Source: Phycisphaerae bacterium
GTDB taxonomy: Bacteria > Planctomycetota > Phycisphaerae > Sedimentisphaerales > SG8-4
Assembly (NCBI GenBank): GCA_030603035.1
Contig: JAUVYQ010000080.1
Coordinates: 1-12,200 of the forward strand
Direction of reading: 5' to 3'
Length of the DNA: 12,200 nt
Under the pieces are notes generated by a model that searched no databases, had not been told where the DNA came from, and was given only the letters and a program-made list of their open reading frames with translations. Shown piece by piece: positions 1 through 5,503 of the stretch. Position numbers and translations under genes: made by a program. Position 1 is the first letter of the stretch, and every line of letters starts with the position of its first letter.

Positions 1-115
1 CTTGTTCAATGCACACCCTTGTAGTGGACATCGATAACATACCAAATTACGGTATTAAGAGCAAGACAATATGGGATGTTTTTACATTGCCAAAGCATAC
101 GCTAATCTTCCGGCA

Positions 116-144
116 TTGACAGAACACTTTTCTTTGGCTAATAT
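116..144 (+). promoter_or_regulatory. Sigma70-like promoter of tsaD
   Basis: A perfect TTGACA at 116-121 is followed after 17 bp by TAATAT at 139-144 (four of six matches to TATAAT). The predicted transcription start, about 7 nt past the -10 box, is near 151, only one or two bases before the tsaD ATG at 153. No Shine-Dalgarno sequence precedes that ATG, so the promoter and the start codon together suggest a leaderless mRNA. Seen directly: boxes and spacing. Inferred: activity and start point. Confidence 0.6.
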
Positions 145-152
145 TCGTATTT

Positions 153-1208
153 ATGCAAAGCAAATCCATAAATATTCTGGGTATTGAGACGAGCTGCGAT
201 GAGACCGCTGCGGCGGTTGTGGCTGACGGTAAGATTGTTAAATCTTCAATAATCGCCTCTCAAAACAAACTGCACGAAAAATACGGCGGGGTTGTTCCCG
301 AAATTGCCTCGCGTGCACATATCGAGAAAATATATCCCGTTATAGCCGAGGCGATTGAACAAGCCGGTGTCAGCAAAGATGATATTGATGCAATCGCCGT
401 TGCCAATCAGCCGGGACTGACTATTGCTCTTGTCATAGGTGTTACCGCGGCTAAAACCCTCGCGCTTGCCTGGGACAAACGTCTAATAGCAATCAATCAC
501 CTGCACGCCCATCTGCAATCGGCGATGTTGTCTGAAGAAAATCTGCAGCTGCCCGCTGTCGCCCTTATCGTATCAGGGGGACATACCTGCCTTTATGATT
601 ACCGCTCGCCACTGGAACCTAAGCTATTAGGTTCTACCATTGACGATGCCGCCGGCGAGGCCTTTGATAAGGTTGCGAACATCCTAAAACTGCCTTATCC
701 GGGCGGGCCTGCTATTGAAGGGGCAGCGGAAAAAGGAAATCCGAACGCAATCAAATTTCCGCGCTCGATGCTCGGGCCGGATTCGCTGGATTTTTCTTTC
801 AGCGGTATCAAAACCGCTGTGCTGTATTACTGCCGCGGGCAGGATATGAAAGGCGAAGATAAGGTCGATTCAATGAGCGAGCAGGAAATTGCCGACATAG
901 CAGCGTCATTCCAGGCGGCGGTGATTGATGTGCTTGTGAAAAAAACGCGGCGGGCCGCGGAAAGAATCGGCGCGGAAACCGTCCTGCTCGGCGGTGGAGT
1001 AGCAGCTAATAATCAATTGCGAGCCGCCTTACAAAAGATGTGTGACTCGGATGCCGGCGCAAAAAAACTGCTGGTTGCGCCAAAACAATATTGCACTGAC
1101 AATGCAGTTATGGTAGCTTCGTTGGCGTACCATAAATTCAAGGCAGGACTTTTTGCAGATTTAAGTATTGAGCCAAAAGCAAATAGTTGGTCGTCTACGA
1201 ACTCATAA
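153..1208 (+). CDS. tsaD: tRNA N6-adenosine threonylcarbamoyltransferase TsaD
   Basis: TsaD transfers the threonylcarbamoyl group from TC-AMP to A37 of ANN-decoding tRNAs, forming t6A; in bacteria it works with TsaB and TsaE in the cytoplasm. The 351-residue product has the usual length and fold signatures of the Kae1/TsaD (ASKHA) family: IETSCDET at 11-18, the metal-binding pair His116/His120 in NHLHAH, SGGHT at 141-145, the phosphate-binding GGGVAANNQLR near 280-290, and CTDN with metal-ligand Asp316. The start at ATG 153 gives the standard N-terminus; no in-frame alternative fits better. There is no Shine-Dalgarno motif, and the promoter lies directly upstream. The last ten or so residues (ANSWSSTNS) look like a non-conserved tail. 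larB follows after 27 bp and is probably co-transcribed. Confidence 0.97.
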   Translation: MQSKSINILGIETSCDETAAAVVADGKIVKSSIIASQNKLHEKYGGVVPEIASRAHIEKIYPVIAEAIEQAGVSKDDIDAIAVANQPGLTIALVIGVTAAKTLALAWDKRLIAINHLHAHLQSAMLSEENLQLPAVALIVSGGHTCLYDYRSPLEPKLLGSTIDDAAGEAFDKVANILKLPYPGGPAIEGAAEKGNPNAIKFPRSMLGPDSLDFSFSGIKTAVLYYCRGQDMKGEDKVDSMSEQEIADIAASFQAAVIDVLVKKTRRAAERIGAETVLLGGGVAANNQLRAALQKMCDSDAGAKKLLVAPKQYCTDNAVMVASLAYHKFKAGLFADLSIEPKANSWSSTNS

Positions 1209-1235
1209 CTACGAACTAAATAAGGTAGGTGAAGT

Positions 1236-2003
1236 ATTCAGCCCGAACAGTTAAAAGAATTATTAGAGCAGGTCAAGAGCGGCGAAATTGGTGTCGATGA
1301 GGCGGTTGAAAAACTTCGCCATTTGCCGTTCGAGGATTTGGGCTTTGCCTGTGTGGACCACCATCGTCAAATCCGGCGGGGCTTTCCGGAAGTTATCTAC
1401 TGCCCCGGAAAAACCACCGAGCAAATAATTAAAATCTTCGAGAGCCTGGCTGCAAAAGGCAATAATGTTTTAGCCACCAGAGCCGAACAGCAGGTTTTCG
1501 ACGCATTGGCTGAAACGAAGAAATTTCCGCAGGCGCGATACGAAAAATCAGCGAGGACGATTGTCCTCGAACAGAAAGAGCTTATTGTATCTAAGACTGT
1601 CCTGCCGATAGTTACCGCAGGCACGGCCGATTTGCCCGTGGCAGCGGAGGCAAAAGTAACCGCGGAGATTATGGGCCAGCGGACGGAGCTGATTTGTGAC
1701 GTCGGAGTAGCCGGCCTGCACAGATTGTTCGGACACCTGCCGAAACTGCAAAACGCCAACGTCATTATTGTTGTAGCGGGGATGGAAGGAGCGTTAGCAA
1801 GTGTCATAGGCGGGCTGGTTAGTTGTCCGGTAATCGCCGTGCCGACCAGTGTCGGCTATGGTTCCAGCTTCGAGGGGCTCTCGGCCCTTTTGACGATGAT
1901 AAATAGCTGCTCTGCCGGCGTTACCGTCGTTAATATCGACGGCGGTTTTTCCGCAGCTGTTTCCGCCACTTTGATGAACAAAAAGATAGAAGCAGGAAAG
2001 TAG
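1236..2003 (+). CDS. larB: LarB, pyridinium-3,5-biscarboxylate mononucleotide synthase, probable ATT start
   Basis: LarB carboxylates and hydrolyses nicotinic acid adenine dinucleotide, the first step of the nickel-pincer nucleotide cofactor used by LarA-type racemases. The C-terminal half is PurE-like: VVAGMEGALAS, then CPVIAVPTSVGYG, then INSCSAG and VVNIDGGF. The Cys of INSC and the Glu of GMEG match the catalytic Cys and Glu described for LarB. The first usual start codon is TTG 1323, but the frame continues upstream to a stop at 1230 and encodes family-like residues (QLKELLEQVKSGEIGVDEA, running into LPFEDLGF). Between that stop and 1323 there is no ATG, GTG or TTG. The best start is ATT at 1236, about 10 nt after a TAAGGTAGG Shine-Dalgarno, giving 255 residues. 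From TTG the protein would be 226 residues and lose the conserved N-terminal helix. NID is followed by GG where NG is more usual. It is the second gene after tsaD; no larC or larE lies nearby. Confidence 0.9.
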   Translation: MQPEQLKELLEQVKSGEIGVDEAVEKLRHLPFEDLGFACVDHHRQIRRGFPEVIYCPGKTTEQIIKIFESLAAKGNNVLATRAEQQVFDALAETKKFPQARYEKSARTIVLEQKELIVSKTVLPIVTAGTADLPVAAEAKVTAEIMGQRTELICDVGVAGLHRLFGHLPKLQNANVIIVVAGMEGALASVIGGLVSCPVIAVPTSVGYGSSFEGLSALLTMINSCSAGVTVVNIDGGFSAAVSATLMNKKIEAGK

Positions 2004-2070
2004 AGAAACAGAAGACAGGAGAATTGAGACGCAAGACCCCAGACTCAAAACCGAAGACTAACGACCTACC

Positions 2071-2096
2071 TGGGGATAGGTGTGATATTATCCCTA
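2071..2096. repeat. Imperfect hairpin in the larB downstream region
   Basis: An inverted repeat pairs TGGGGATA (2071-2078) with TATCCCTA (2089-2096) with one G-T wobble and a 10-nt loop. It lies about 70 bp after the larB stop, in a purine-rich low-complexity stretch (about 2004-2065). CCTACCT also occurs twice, at 2065-2071 and 2093-2099. There is no run of T after the stem, so a classical intrinsic terminator is not supported. It could still mark the end of the tsaD-larB transcript. Confidence 0.3.
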
Positions 2097-2116
2097 CCTC
2101 ACATTTTTAGCAAAGA

Positions 2117-2174
2117 CACTAACGATCGAATTCAGTGGTGGCTGTAAGCCATCCGTTGAAGTGATTTGTTAGGC
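2117..2174 (-). other. Integron attC-like recombination site
   Basis: Read on the − strand, the site begins 4 nt after the stop of the GIY-YIG-like gene with GCCTAAC (2174-2168, matching RYYYAAC) and ends with GTTAGTG (2123-2117). The outer boxes pair over five bases (CTAAC/GTTAG). Inside is a symmetric 7+7 nt unpaired spacer. Then comes a stem of TTCAGTGG (2131-2138) with CCGTTGAA (2153-2160), and TGGCT (2139-2143) with AGCCA (2147-2151). A single T (2152) is bulged and the loop is GTA. The G-T wobbles make the + strand, which is the cassette's bottom strand, fold better, as expected because IntI recombines the folded bottom strand of attC. The length of 58 nt fits the short end of known attC sites. 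The R' box departs from GTTRRRY at its last two bases, as happens when a cassette sits in a secondary site. No integrase gene is in the window. Confidence 0.6.
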
Positions 2175-2178
2175 AACT

Positions 2179-2553
2179 CTACTCTCCTAAGCCAATGTGC
2201 TTAGGACAGAGTGTCCCGACTGCATAGGCTTCGAGAAGTGCTCGTTTTCTTGGATCTTCTAACACGCGGTACTGGTAAGTATACCCTTTTTCTCGCAGGG
2301 TTGCTCCCTTACCTTTCAGGTACTTTTTTGTGAATGAAGATGAACCATGAAGATGATTTTTAAGCCGCTGATGGATTCCATTCCTACCGCCCAGAGTCCT
2401 TCCTACGTGAAGAACAGTCTCCTTCTTGCGGATGACATATACACCCTGCTTCAATGGTGCATCGAGCGGTTGACGGAACCGCGGGAATGGTCGTTTTGGT
2501 TCTACACACAATTCATTACATAGCATTTTGACTTCTTGGCTTTCCTTATTCAC
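2179..2553 (-). CDS. GIY-YIG-like small protein, probable integron cassette gene
   Basis: This 124-residue protein resembles a stand-alone GIY-YIG nuclease-fold domain. GVYVI at 37-41 stands for the GIY strand and LHVGRT at 48-53 for the YIG strand, with His49 in place of the usual Tyr. A basic helix IHQRLKNHL (60-68) carries the expected Arg63, and Glu108 in ALLEAY could be the metal-binding Glu. The first 30 residues are basic and proline-rich and not recognised. The start is GTG at 2553, preceded by AAGGA about 9 nt upstream; an ATG at 2526 would shorten it by nine residues. The stop is 4 nt before an attC-like site, the arrangement typical of integron cassettes. It lies 26 bp downstream of the hicA remnant on the same strand and may share its promoter. 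The substrate is unknown, and activity is uncertain because of the Tyr-to-His change. Confidence 0.75.
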   Translation of the reverse strand: MNKESQEVKMLCNELCVEPKRPFPRFRQPLDAPLKQGVYVIRKKETVLHVGRTLGGRNGIHQRLKNHLHGSSSFTKKYLKGKGATLREKGYTYQYRVLEDPRKRALLEAYAVGTLCPKHIGLGE

Positions 2554-2579
2554 AATGTTATTTCCTTTTTATGCATAAT

Positions 2580-2819
2580 TTAGAATAATTCTTTAATTAA
2601 ATCGCCTTTATCTATTTTGAAATGGATTGCGATATCGCTCAAAATACTACTTAATGTGCCTATTTTAAGGTATTTATGGGCAGGGATAGTAATGTGGTGT
2701 TCGCCTTTCACAGTAGTGGTAAGCCGTATGTGACTGCCGGTTTGCCGGGTTATTTCATAGCCGTATTTTTTAAGAAGTTTTGCGAGTTCTTCGCCGCTGA
2801 TTTCTCAGGGAAGTTTCAT
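2580..2819 (-). pseudogene. hicA: HicA-type toxin gene with premature stop at codon 5
   Basis: The − strand frame opens with ATG AAA CTT CCC and then TGA (2807-2805). It continues uninterrupted for 74 more codons: EISGEELAKLLKKYG, then YEITRQTGSHIRLTTT, EHHITIPAHK, LKIGTLSSILSDIAIHF and a TAA at 2582-2580. This is a full-length HicA mRNA-interferase fold (double-stranded RNA-binding-like), with the catalytic His in GSHIRL. Family members commonly have Arg after MKLP, so CGA to TGA (a G-to-A change at 2807 on the + strand) is the simplest explanation. No ATG, GTG or TTG follows within the conserved N-terminus to rescue translation. The ATG overlaps the hicB stop as ATGA, which normally couples the two genes. 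TGA is a genuine stop elsewhere here (nnrD, hicB), so recoding is unlikely. The toxin is probably dead. Confidence 0.85.
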
Positions 2820-3022
2820 ATTGCTATTACTTCATCTTTTACTATGTGTAAGCGTACAATATGGGGAGTTTCCTTTACGTCAAAGTGGCATTTTATCGCA
2901 TCTTTGACATTTTCTTTTAACTCGTCTAATGTTTCACCTTCGGTATAAATAAAGTAACCGAGACATTTAGCGGTGTAACCACCCTCATCGGAATTTTCAA
3001 CGATAAATATAATTTCACTCAT
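2816..3022 (-). CDS. hicB: HicB-family antitoxin (short form)
   Basis: The product has 68 residues with the partial RNase H-like fold of HicB: EIIFIVENSDEGGYTAKC, GYFIYTEGETLDELKENV, then a helix ending CHFDVKE. HicB proteins bind and neutralise HicA and usually repress their own operon. This short form has no C-terminal helix-turn-helix or ribbon-helix-helix domain, so DNA binding is not evident. The start ATG 3022 has only a weak AGAG upstream. A consensus promoter lies at 3097-3124, leaving a leader of about 68 nt. The gene order hicB then hicA, with a 4-nt ATGA overlap, is a known arrangement. The antitoxin frame is intact although its partner toxin is interrupted. Confidence 0.85.
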   Translation of the reverse strand: MSEIIFIVENSDEGGYTAKCLGYFIYTEGETLDELKENVKDAIKCHFDVKETPHIVRLHIVKDEVIAI

Positions 3023-3096
3023 AGGTTTTAATCTCTACTAAAACCGGCGGATTCTTTTACCACTGATCCCAAACAAATTCTTCACTTTATTTCCTT

Positions 3097-3124
3097 ATTA
3101 TAAACCTTCCTGTCTGCTTGTCAA
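3097..3124 (-). promoter_or_regulatory. Consensus sigma70 promoter for hicBA
   Basis: On the − strand, TTGACA (3124-3119) is followed after 16 bp by TATAAT (3102-3097). Both hexamers match the consensus perfectly. The predicted start is near 3090, about 68 nt before the hicB ATG. Its -35 box is only 8 bp from the -35 box of the divergent nnrD promoter, so the two could compete for polymerase or share a regulator. Confidence 0.7.
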
Positions 3125-3132
3125 ATCTTTTA

Positions 3133-3161
3133 TTGACCATATCCTGCATTTTTTGTATACT
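3133..3161 (+). promoter_or_regulatory. Sigma70-like promoter of nnrD
   Basis: TTGACC at 3133-3138 and TATACT at 3156-3161 are separated by 17 bp, each with one mismatch to consensus. The predicted start near 3168 leaves a leader of about 11 nt before the ATG at 3179, holding a GAGG (3171-3174) just 4 nt from the start codon. Confidence 0.6.
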
Positions 3162-3178
3162 GCTCGAAACGAGGTTAT

Positions 3179-4036
3179 ATGCAGTTAATAGAATCTATCC
3201 CGAAGTTAAGGCCGAGAGCGGTTGATGCCCACAAGGGCGATTTTGGCAAGGTCTGTATCATAGCCGGCAGTATAGGTATGAGCGGAGCCGCCGCCCTTGC
3301 GGGTAGGTCTGCGTTGCGAGCCGGTGCGGGGCTTGTGCGAGTGGCAACGCCCAGAAGTGTTCTACCAGTAGCTGCTTCAATAGAGCCGTCCTTTACCACC
3401 ATTGCCCTACCCGAAGATAGCGCCGGGCGAATATCCGCAAAGGCGATCAATGCTATCCTTGACGCCGTCAGCGAAAATGATGCTGTGGCGTTCGGCCCGG
3501 GTGTCGGTATCAGCGGCGCACTACAGTCGGTCCTTAAGGCACTGCTCGAAGAGAAGAAATTGCGGCTGATTATAGATGCCGATGGCCTGAATAATCTCAC
3601 CGGGATAAAAGACTGGCCTGCCAGACTGAAAGCAAGGCTGATTTTGACACCTCATCCCGGCGAGATGAAAAGATTATGGTCGGGCCTGTTTAGAGAACAA
3701 CTGCCGGGCGAACGCAAACAACAGGCAGGCCAATTAGCACAGCGCACCAAATCCATCGTGGCCTTGAAGGGAGCAGGGACAGTCGTTACCGACGGTGAAA
3801 AAGTTTATATCAATAAGACGGGCAATCCGGGTATGGCCACAGCCGGGGCCGGCGACGTTTTAACAGGCGCTATAGCGGCGCTGATGGGCCAAGGCTTAAA
3901 TAACTTTGACGCTACGGTCCTTGGCGTTTACATTCACGGTTTAGCAGGTGACATTGCAGCGGAAAAAGTGGGCCAGGTCAGCTTGATGGCTACCGATATA
4001 ATCGACGCATTGGGCGAGGCCTTTACGAGAAGATGA
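3179..4036 (+). CDS. nnrD: ADP-dependent NAD(P)H-hydrate dehydratase NnrD
   Basis: NnrD dehydrates the S form of hydrated NADH or NADPH at the expense of ADP, restoring cofactors damaged by heat or enzyme side reactions. The 285-residue protein has the ribokinase-like fold of the CARKD/YjeF C-terminal family: HKGDFGKVCIIAGS near 18-31, FGPGVG at 105-110, DADGLN at 133-138, TPHPGEM at 157-163, and the nucleotide-binding GNPGMATAGAGDVLTG at 215-230 with the conserved Asp226. HGLAGD follows at 253-258. It lacks the N-terminal NnrE epimerase domain often fused to it in bacteria, so the epimerase, if present, is encoded elsewhere. The start ATG 3179 has a GAGG 4 nt upstream, shorter than usual spacing, and its own promoter. 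The stop is TGA. Confidence 0.95.
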   Translation: MQLIESIPKLRPRAVDAHKGDFGKVCIIAGSIGMSGAAALAGRSALRAGAGLVRVATPRSVLPVAASIEPSFTTIALPEDSAGRISAKAINAILDAVSENDAVAFGPGVGISGALQSVLKALLEEKKLRLIIDADGLNNLTGIKDWPARLKARLILTPHPGEMKRLWSGLFREQLPGERKQQAGQLAQRTKSIVALKGAGTVVTDGEKVYINKTGNPGMATAGAGDVLTGAIAALMGQGLNNFDATVLGVYIHGLAGDIAAEKVGQVSLMATDIIDALGEAFTRR

Positions 4037-4528
4037 ACATTGCTTTAGAAAGGCAGCGTTATGGGACTCGTCTTGAATTTTCAGGTTTTTCTGCCGAATT
4101 CTCGACCATGTTTTAGCAAGCAACTCTCCCAGCATCCTAATCGTCCTATATTATCGCCGGTATCAACCAAGAAATTTAAGGGCTGAAAAAAAATTTCAAT
4201 TCGCCGATTTTTGTTCGGTTTTTGTTAGGGTTTTTAACCACACATTACCGATAGAAGTATTTGCTGCTGCACTATCGAAACTCTGTCAGTCGAACAATTG
4301 TCGGGATGCACGGATTGGGAAAAATGGAGATCTGTTTAGACAACCAAATTGAGCCAGTATGCAAATTCGGACCGGGGGGCGATTTTGTCTCTGTTTGGCC
4401 TGGCGAACCGCAACAGTCATGCCAGCCCTTAACGAATCGCCTGACCAAGCTGCTGACTTCGCTAAGCGAAATGATAAGCACCCTGCCTGGCTCAGAACTC
4501 AATACTGCTTCAAAGGAGAACTTAGAAT
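4037..4528. other. Long intergenic region upstream of lexA, no convincing gene
   Basis: These 492 bp separate nnrD from lexA. Seen here: an inverted repeat GAAATTT (4171-4177) and AAATTTC (4191-4197); two copies of TTTTTGTT (about 4208-4226); and CGAACAATTG at 4291-4300, whose CGAAC resembles half of a Bacillus-type LexA operator (CGAACN4GTTCG) but whose right half does not match. A + strand frame is open from 4261 to 4776 (possible starts TTG 4261, ATG 4306, ATG 4324) and a − strand frame overlaps it. The + frame runs 248 nt into lexA and matches nothing recognised, so I do not call a gene. No promoter is clear enough to mark. Confidence 0.5.
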
Positions 4529-5188
4529 ATGCCGTTGAAAGCAAAGCTGACAAATCAGCTTACTCCCCGTCAACTACAGTTATTAAAAGCGATTCACTCA
4601 TTTCAGGCGAGCCGATGTTATTCGCCGACGATTGGCGAATTAGGGTGCGAACTGGGCATAAGCCGAAGCACCGTATTCGAGCATATCGGCGAACTGCGAA
4701 AAAAAGGCCTGCTCTCAGCTTCGGCGGGCAGGGCTCGCTCTTTGAAGCCGACTTCAAAAGCGCAAGAACTGCTTAGCCGCCTCAGCAACCACGTTTCAGA
4801 CTCTTATCCCCGGTCCGGCACAGGCATACCGCTCGTAGGTAAGGTGGCTGCCGGCTTACCGATAGAGGCCATTGAAAACATTGAGTTTCTGTCCCTCAGC
4901 TCTCATTTCGCAGCGGGTGATAACACATTTGCCCTTGAGGTGACAGGTGACAGTATGGTTGACGACGATATTCGTGATGGCGATTATGTGATTTGCCGAC
5001 GCACCCCCTTGGCTAACAATGGCCAACTGGTTATTGCCATCGTGGATAATGAAAACGCAACGCTAAAAAGATTCCACAAGGAAAAGACGCGAGTCCGTTT
5101 GGAGCCGGGAAATTCGGATTACGGTCCAATTTATTCGGACAACTGCCGAATCGAGGCCGTTGTGGTTGGATTGGTAAGAAAACTTTAA
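4529..5188 (+). CDS. lexA: LexA-family SOS repressor
   Basis: LexA represses DNA-damage genes and cleaves itself when bound to RecA filaments. The 219-residue product has an N-terminal winged helix (about 10-75: LTPRQLQLLKAIHSF, YSPTIGELGCELGISRSTV, GELRKKGLL) and a C-terminal S24 peptidase domain (about 98-219). The cleavage site is Ala108-Gly109 in VGKVAAGLP, the nucleophile Ser142 in TGDSMVDD, and the general base Lys180 in NATLKRF, so self-cleavage should be intact. The start ATG 4529 follows AAAGGAG (4512-4518) by about 10 nt. A long linker (about 75-98) joins the domains. It is monocistronic in this window: a palindromic repeat follows at 5222. A non-canonical operator is possible, since the recognition helix differs from well-known LexA proteins and no clear palindromic box is seen upstream. 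Confidence 0.93.
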   Translation: MPLKAKLTNQLTPRQLQLLKAIHSFQASRCYSPTIGELGCELGISRSTVFEHIGELRKKGLLSASAGRARSLKPTSKAQELLSRLSNHVSDSYPRSGTGIPLVGKVAAGLPIEAIENIEFLSLSSHFAAGDNTFALEVTGDSMVDDDIRDGDYVICRRTPLANNGQLVIAIVDNENATLKRFHKEKTRVRLEPGNSDYGPIYSDNCRIEAVVVGLVRKL

Positions 5189-5221
5189 CCCTATTGCTTT
5201 GTTACTCGTGATCCGAGGGGC

Positions 5222-5358
5222 TGTCATTGCGAGGAGCGAAGCGACGAGCCCCGCCTTTCGGAAGGGCGGGACGAAGCAATCTCTATCTTCCGCCGATAGG
5301 CGTCCTGCGGAGAGCGTTTAAGATTGCCGCGGCCTTTGAAAAAGGCCTCGCAATGACA
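5222..5358. repeat. 137-bp palindromic repeat element with 13-bp perfect terminal inverted repeats
   Basis: The element starts with TGTCATTGCGAGG (5222-5234) and ends with its exact reverse complement (5346-5358). Internal hairpins include CCCGCC/GGCGGG (5250-5255 with 5265-5270), CGCC-GATA-GGCG near 5291-5302, and GGCCTTT-GAA-AAAGGCC (5331-5347). It carries the 12-mer CGAAGCAATCTC (5272-5283). This is the style of dispersed TCATTGCGAGG repeats seen across environmental bacterial genomes: non-coding, MITE- or REP-like, with no transposase. A related remnant lies at 9590-9635. It fills most of the 315-bp gap between lexA and the symporter; the short + strand frame across it is a by-product. 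Confidence 0.85.
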
Positions 5359-5399
5359 CAGAAACGCAATTTATACCCCCTGAACGGTTACCTATTTTG

Positions 5400-5427
5400 T
5401 TGCGGTTAATACCAAAGAAGATATAAT
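5400..5427 (+). promoter_or_regulatory. Probable promoter of the symporter-kinase unit
   Basis: A perfect TATAAT at 5422-5427 lies 16 bp after TTGCGG (5400-5405); TTGTTG at 5397-5402 is an alternative -35 with 19-bp spacing. The predicted start near 5434 leaves about 70 nt of leader before the ATG at 5504. It sits just after the palindromic repeat, so expression would be independent of lexA. Confidence 0.5.
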
Positions 5428-5503
5428 AGCGGGCAATTTGGTGAGATTAGTAAAGGAATGAACTGATGGAAAAATAAAGTGAAAAGAAAGGAAAGTATGT
5501 ATT

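Noticed and set aside
1..152. Open frames at the window edge (+ frame ending at 119; a − strand frame from 40 toward 1)
   Set aside because: Both are too short to recognise. Neither has a convincing ribosome-binding site, and the tsaD promoter occupies the right-hand part.
2805..2807. The hicA TGA as recoded sense (selenocysteine or an altered genetic code)
   Set aside because: TGA ends hicB, nnrD and the 56-codon ORF in this window, and the position normally holds Arg, so a point mutation is simpler.
2676..2948. A 90-codon + strand frame over hicA/hicB
   Set aside because: It is antisense to the two recognisable − strand TA genes and has no family resemblance. It stands out only because the true hicA frame is broken.
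4261..4776. A 171-codon + strand frame upstream of and overlapping lexA
   Set aside because: It overlaps lexA by 248 nt in another frame and has no recognised domain. Weak starts and an equally open − strand frame across the same DNA argue against a gene, though a small protein from ATG 4324 cannot be fully excluded.
5227..5409. A 60-codon + strand frame after lexA
   Set aside because: It lies almost wholly within the palindromic repeat, so its sequence is explained by the repeat.
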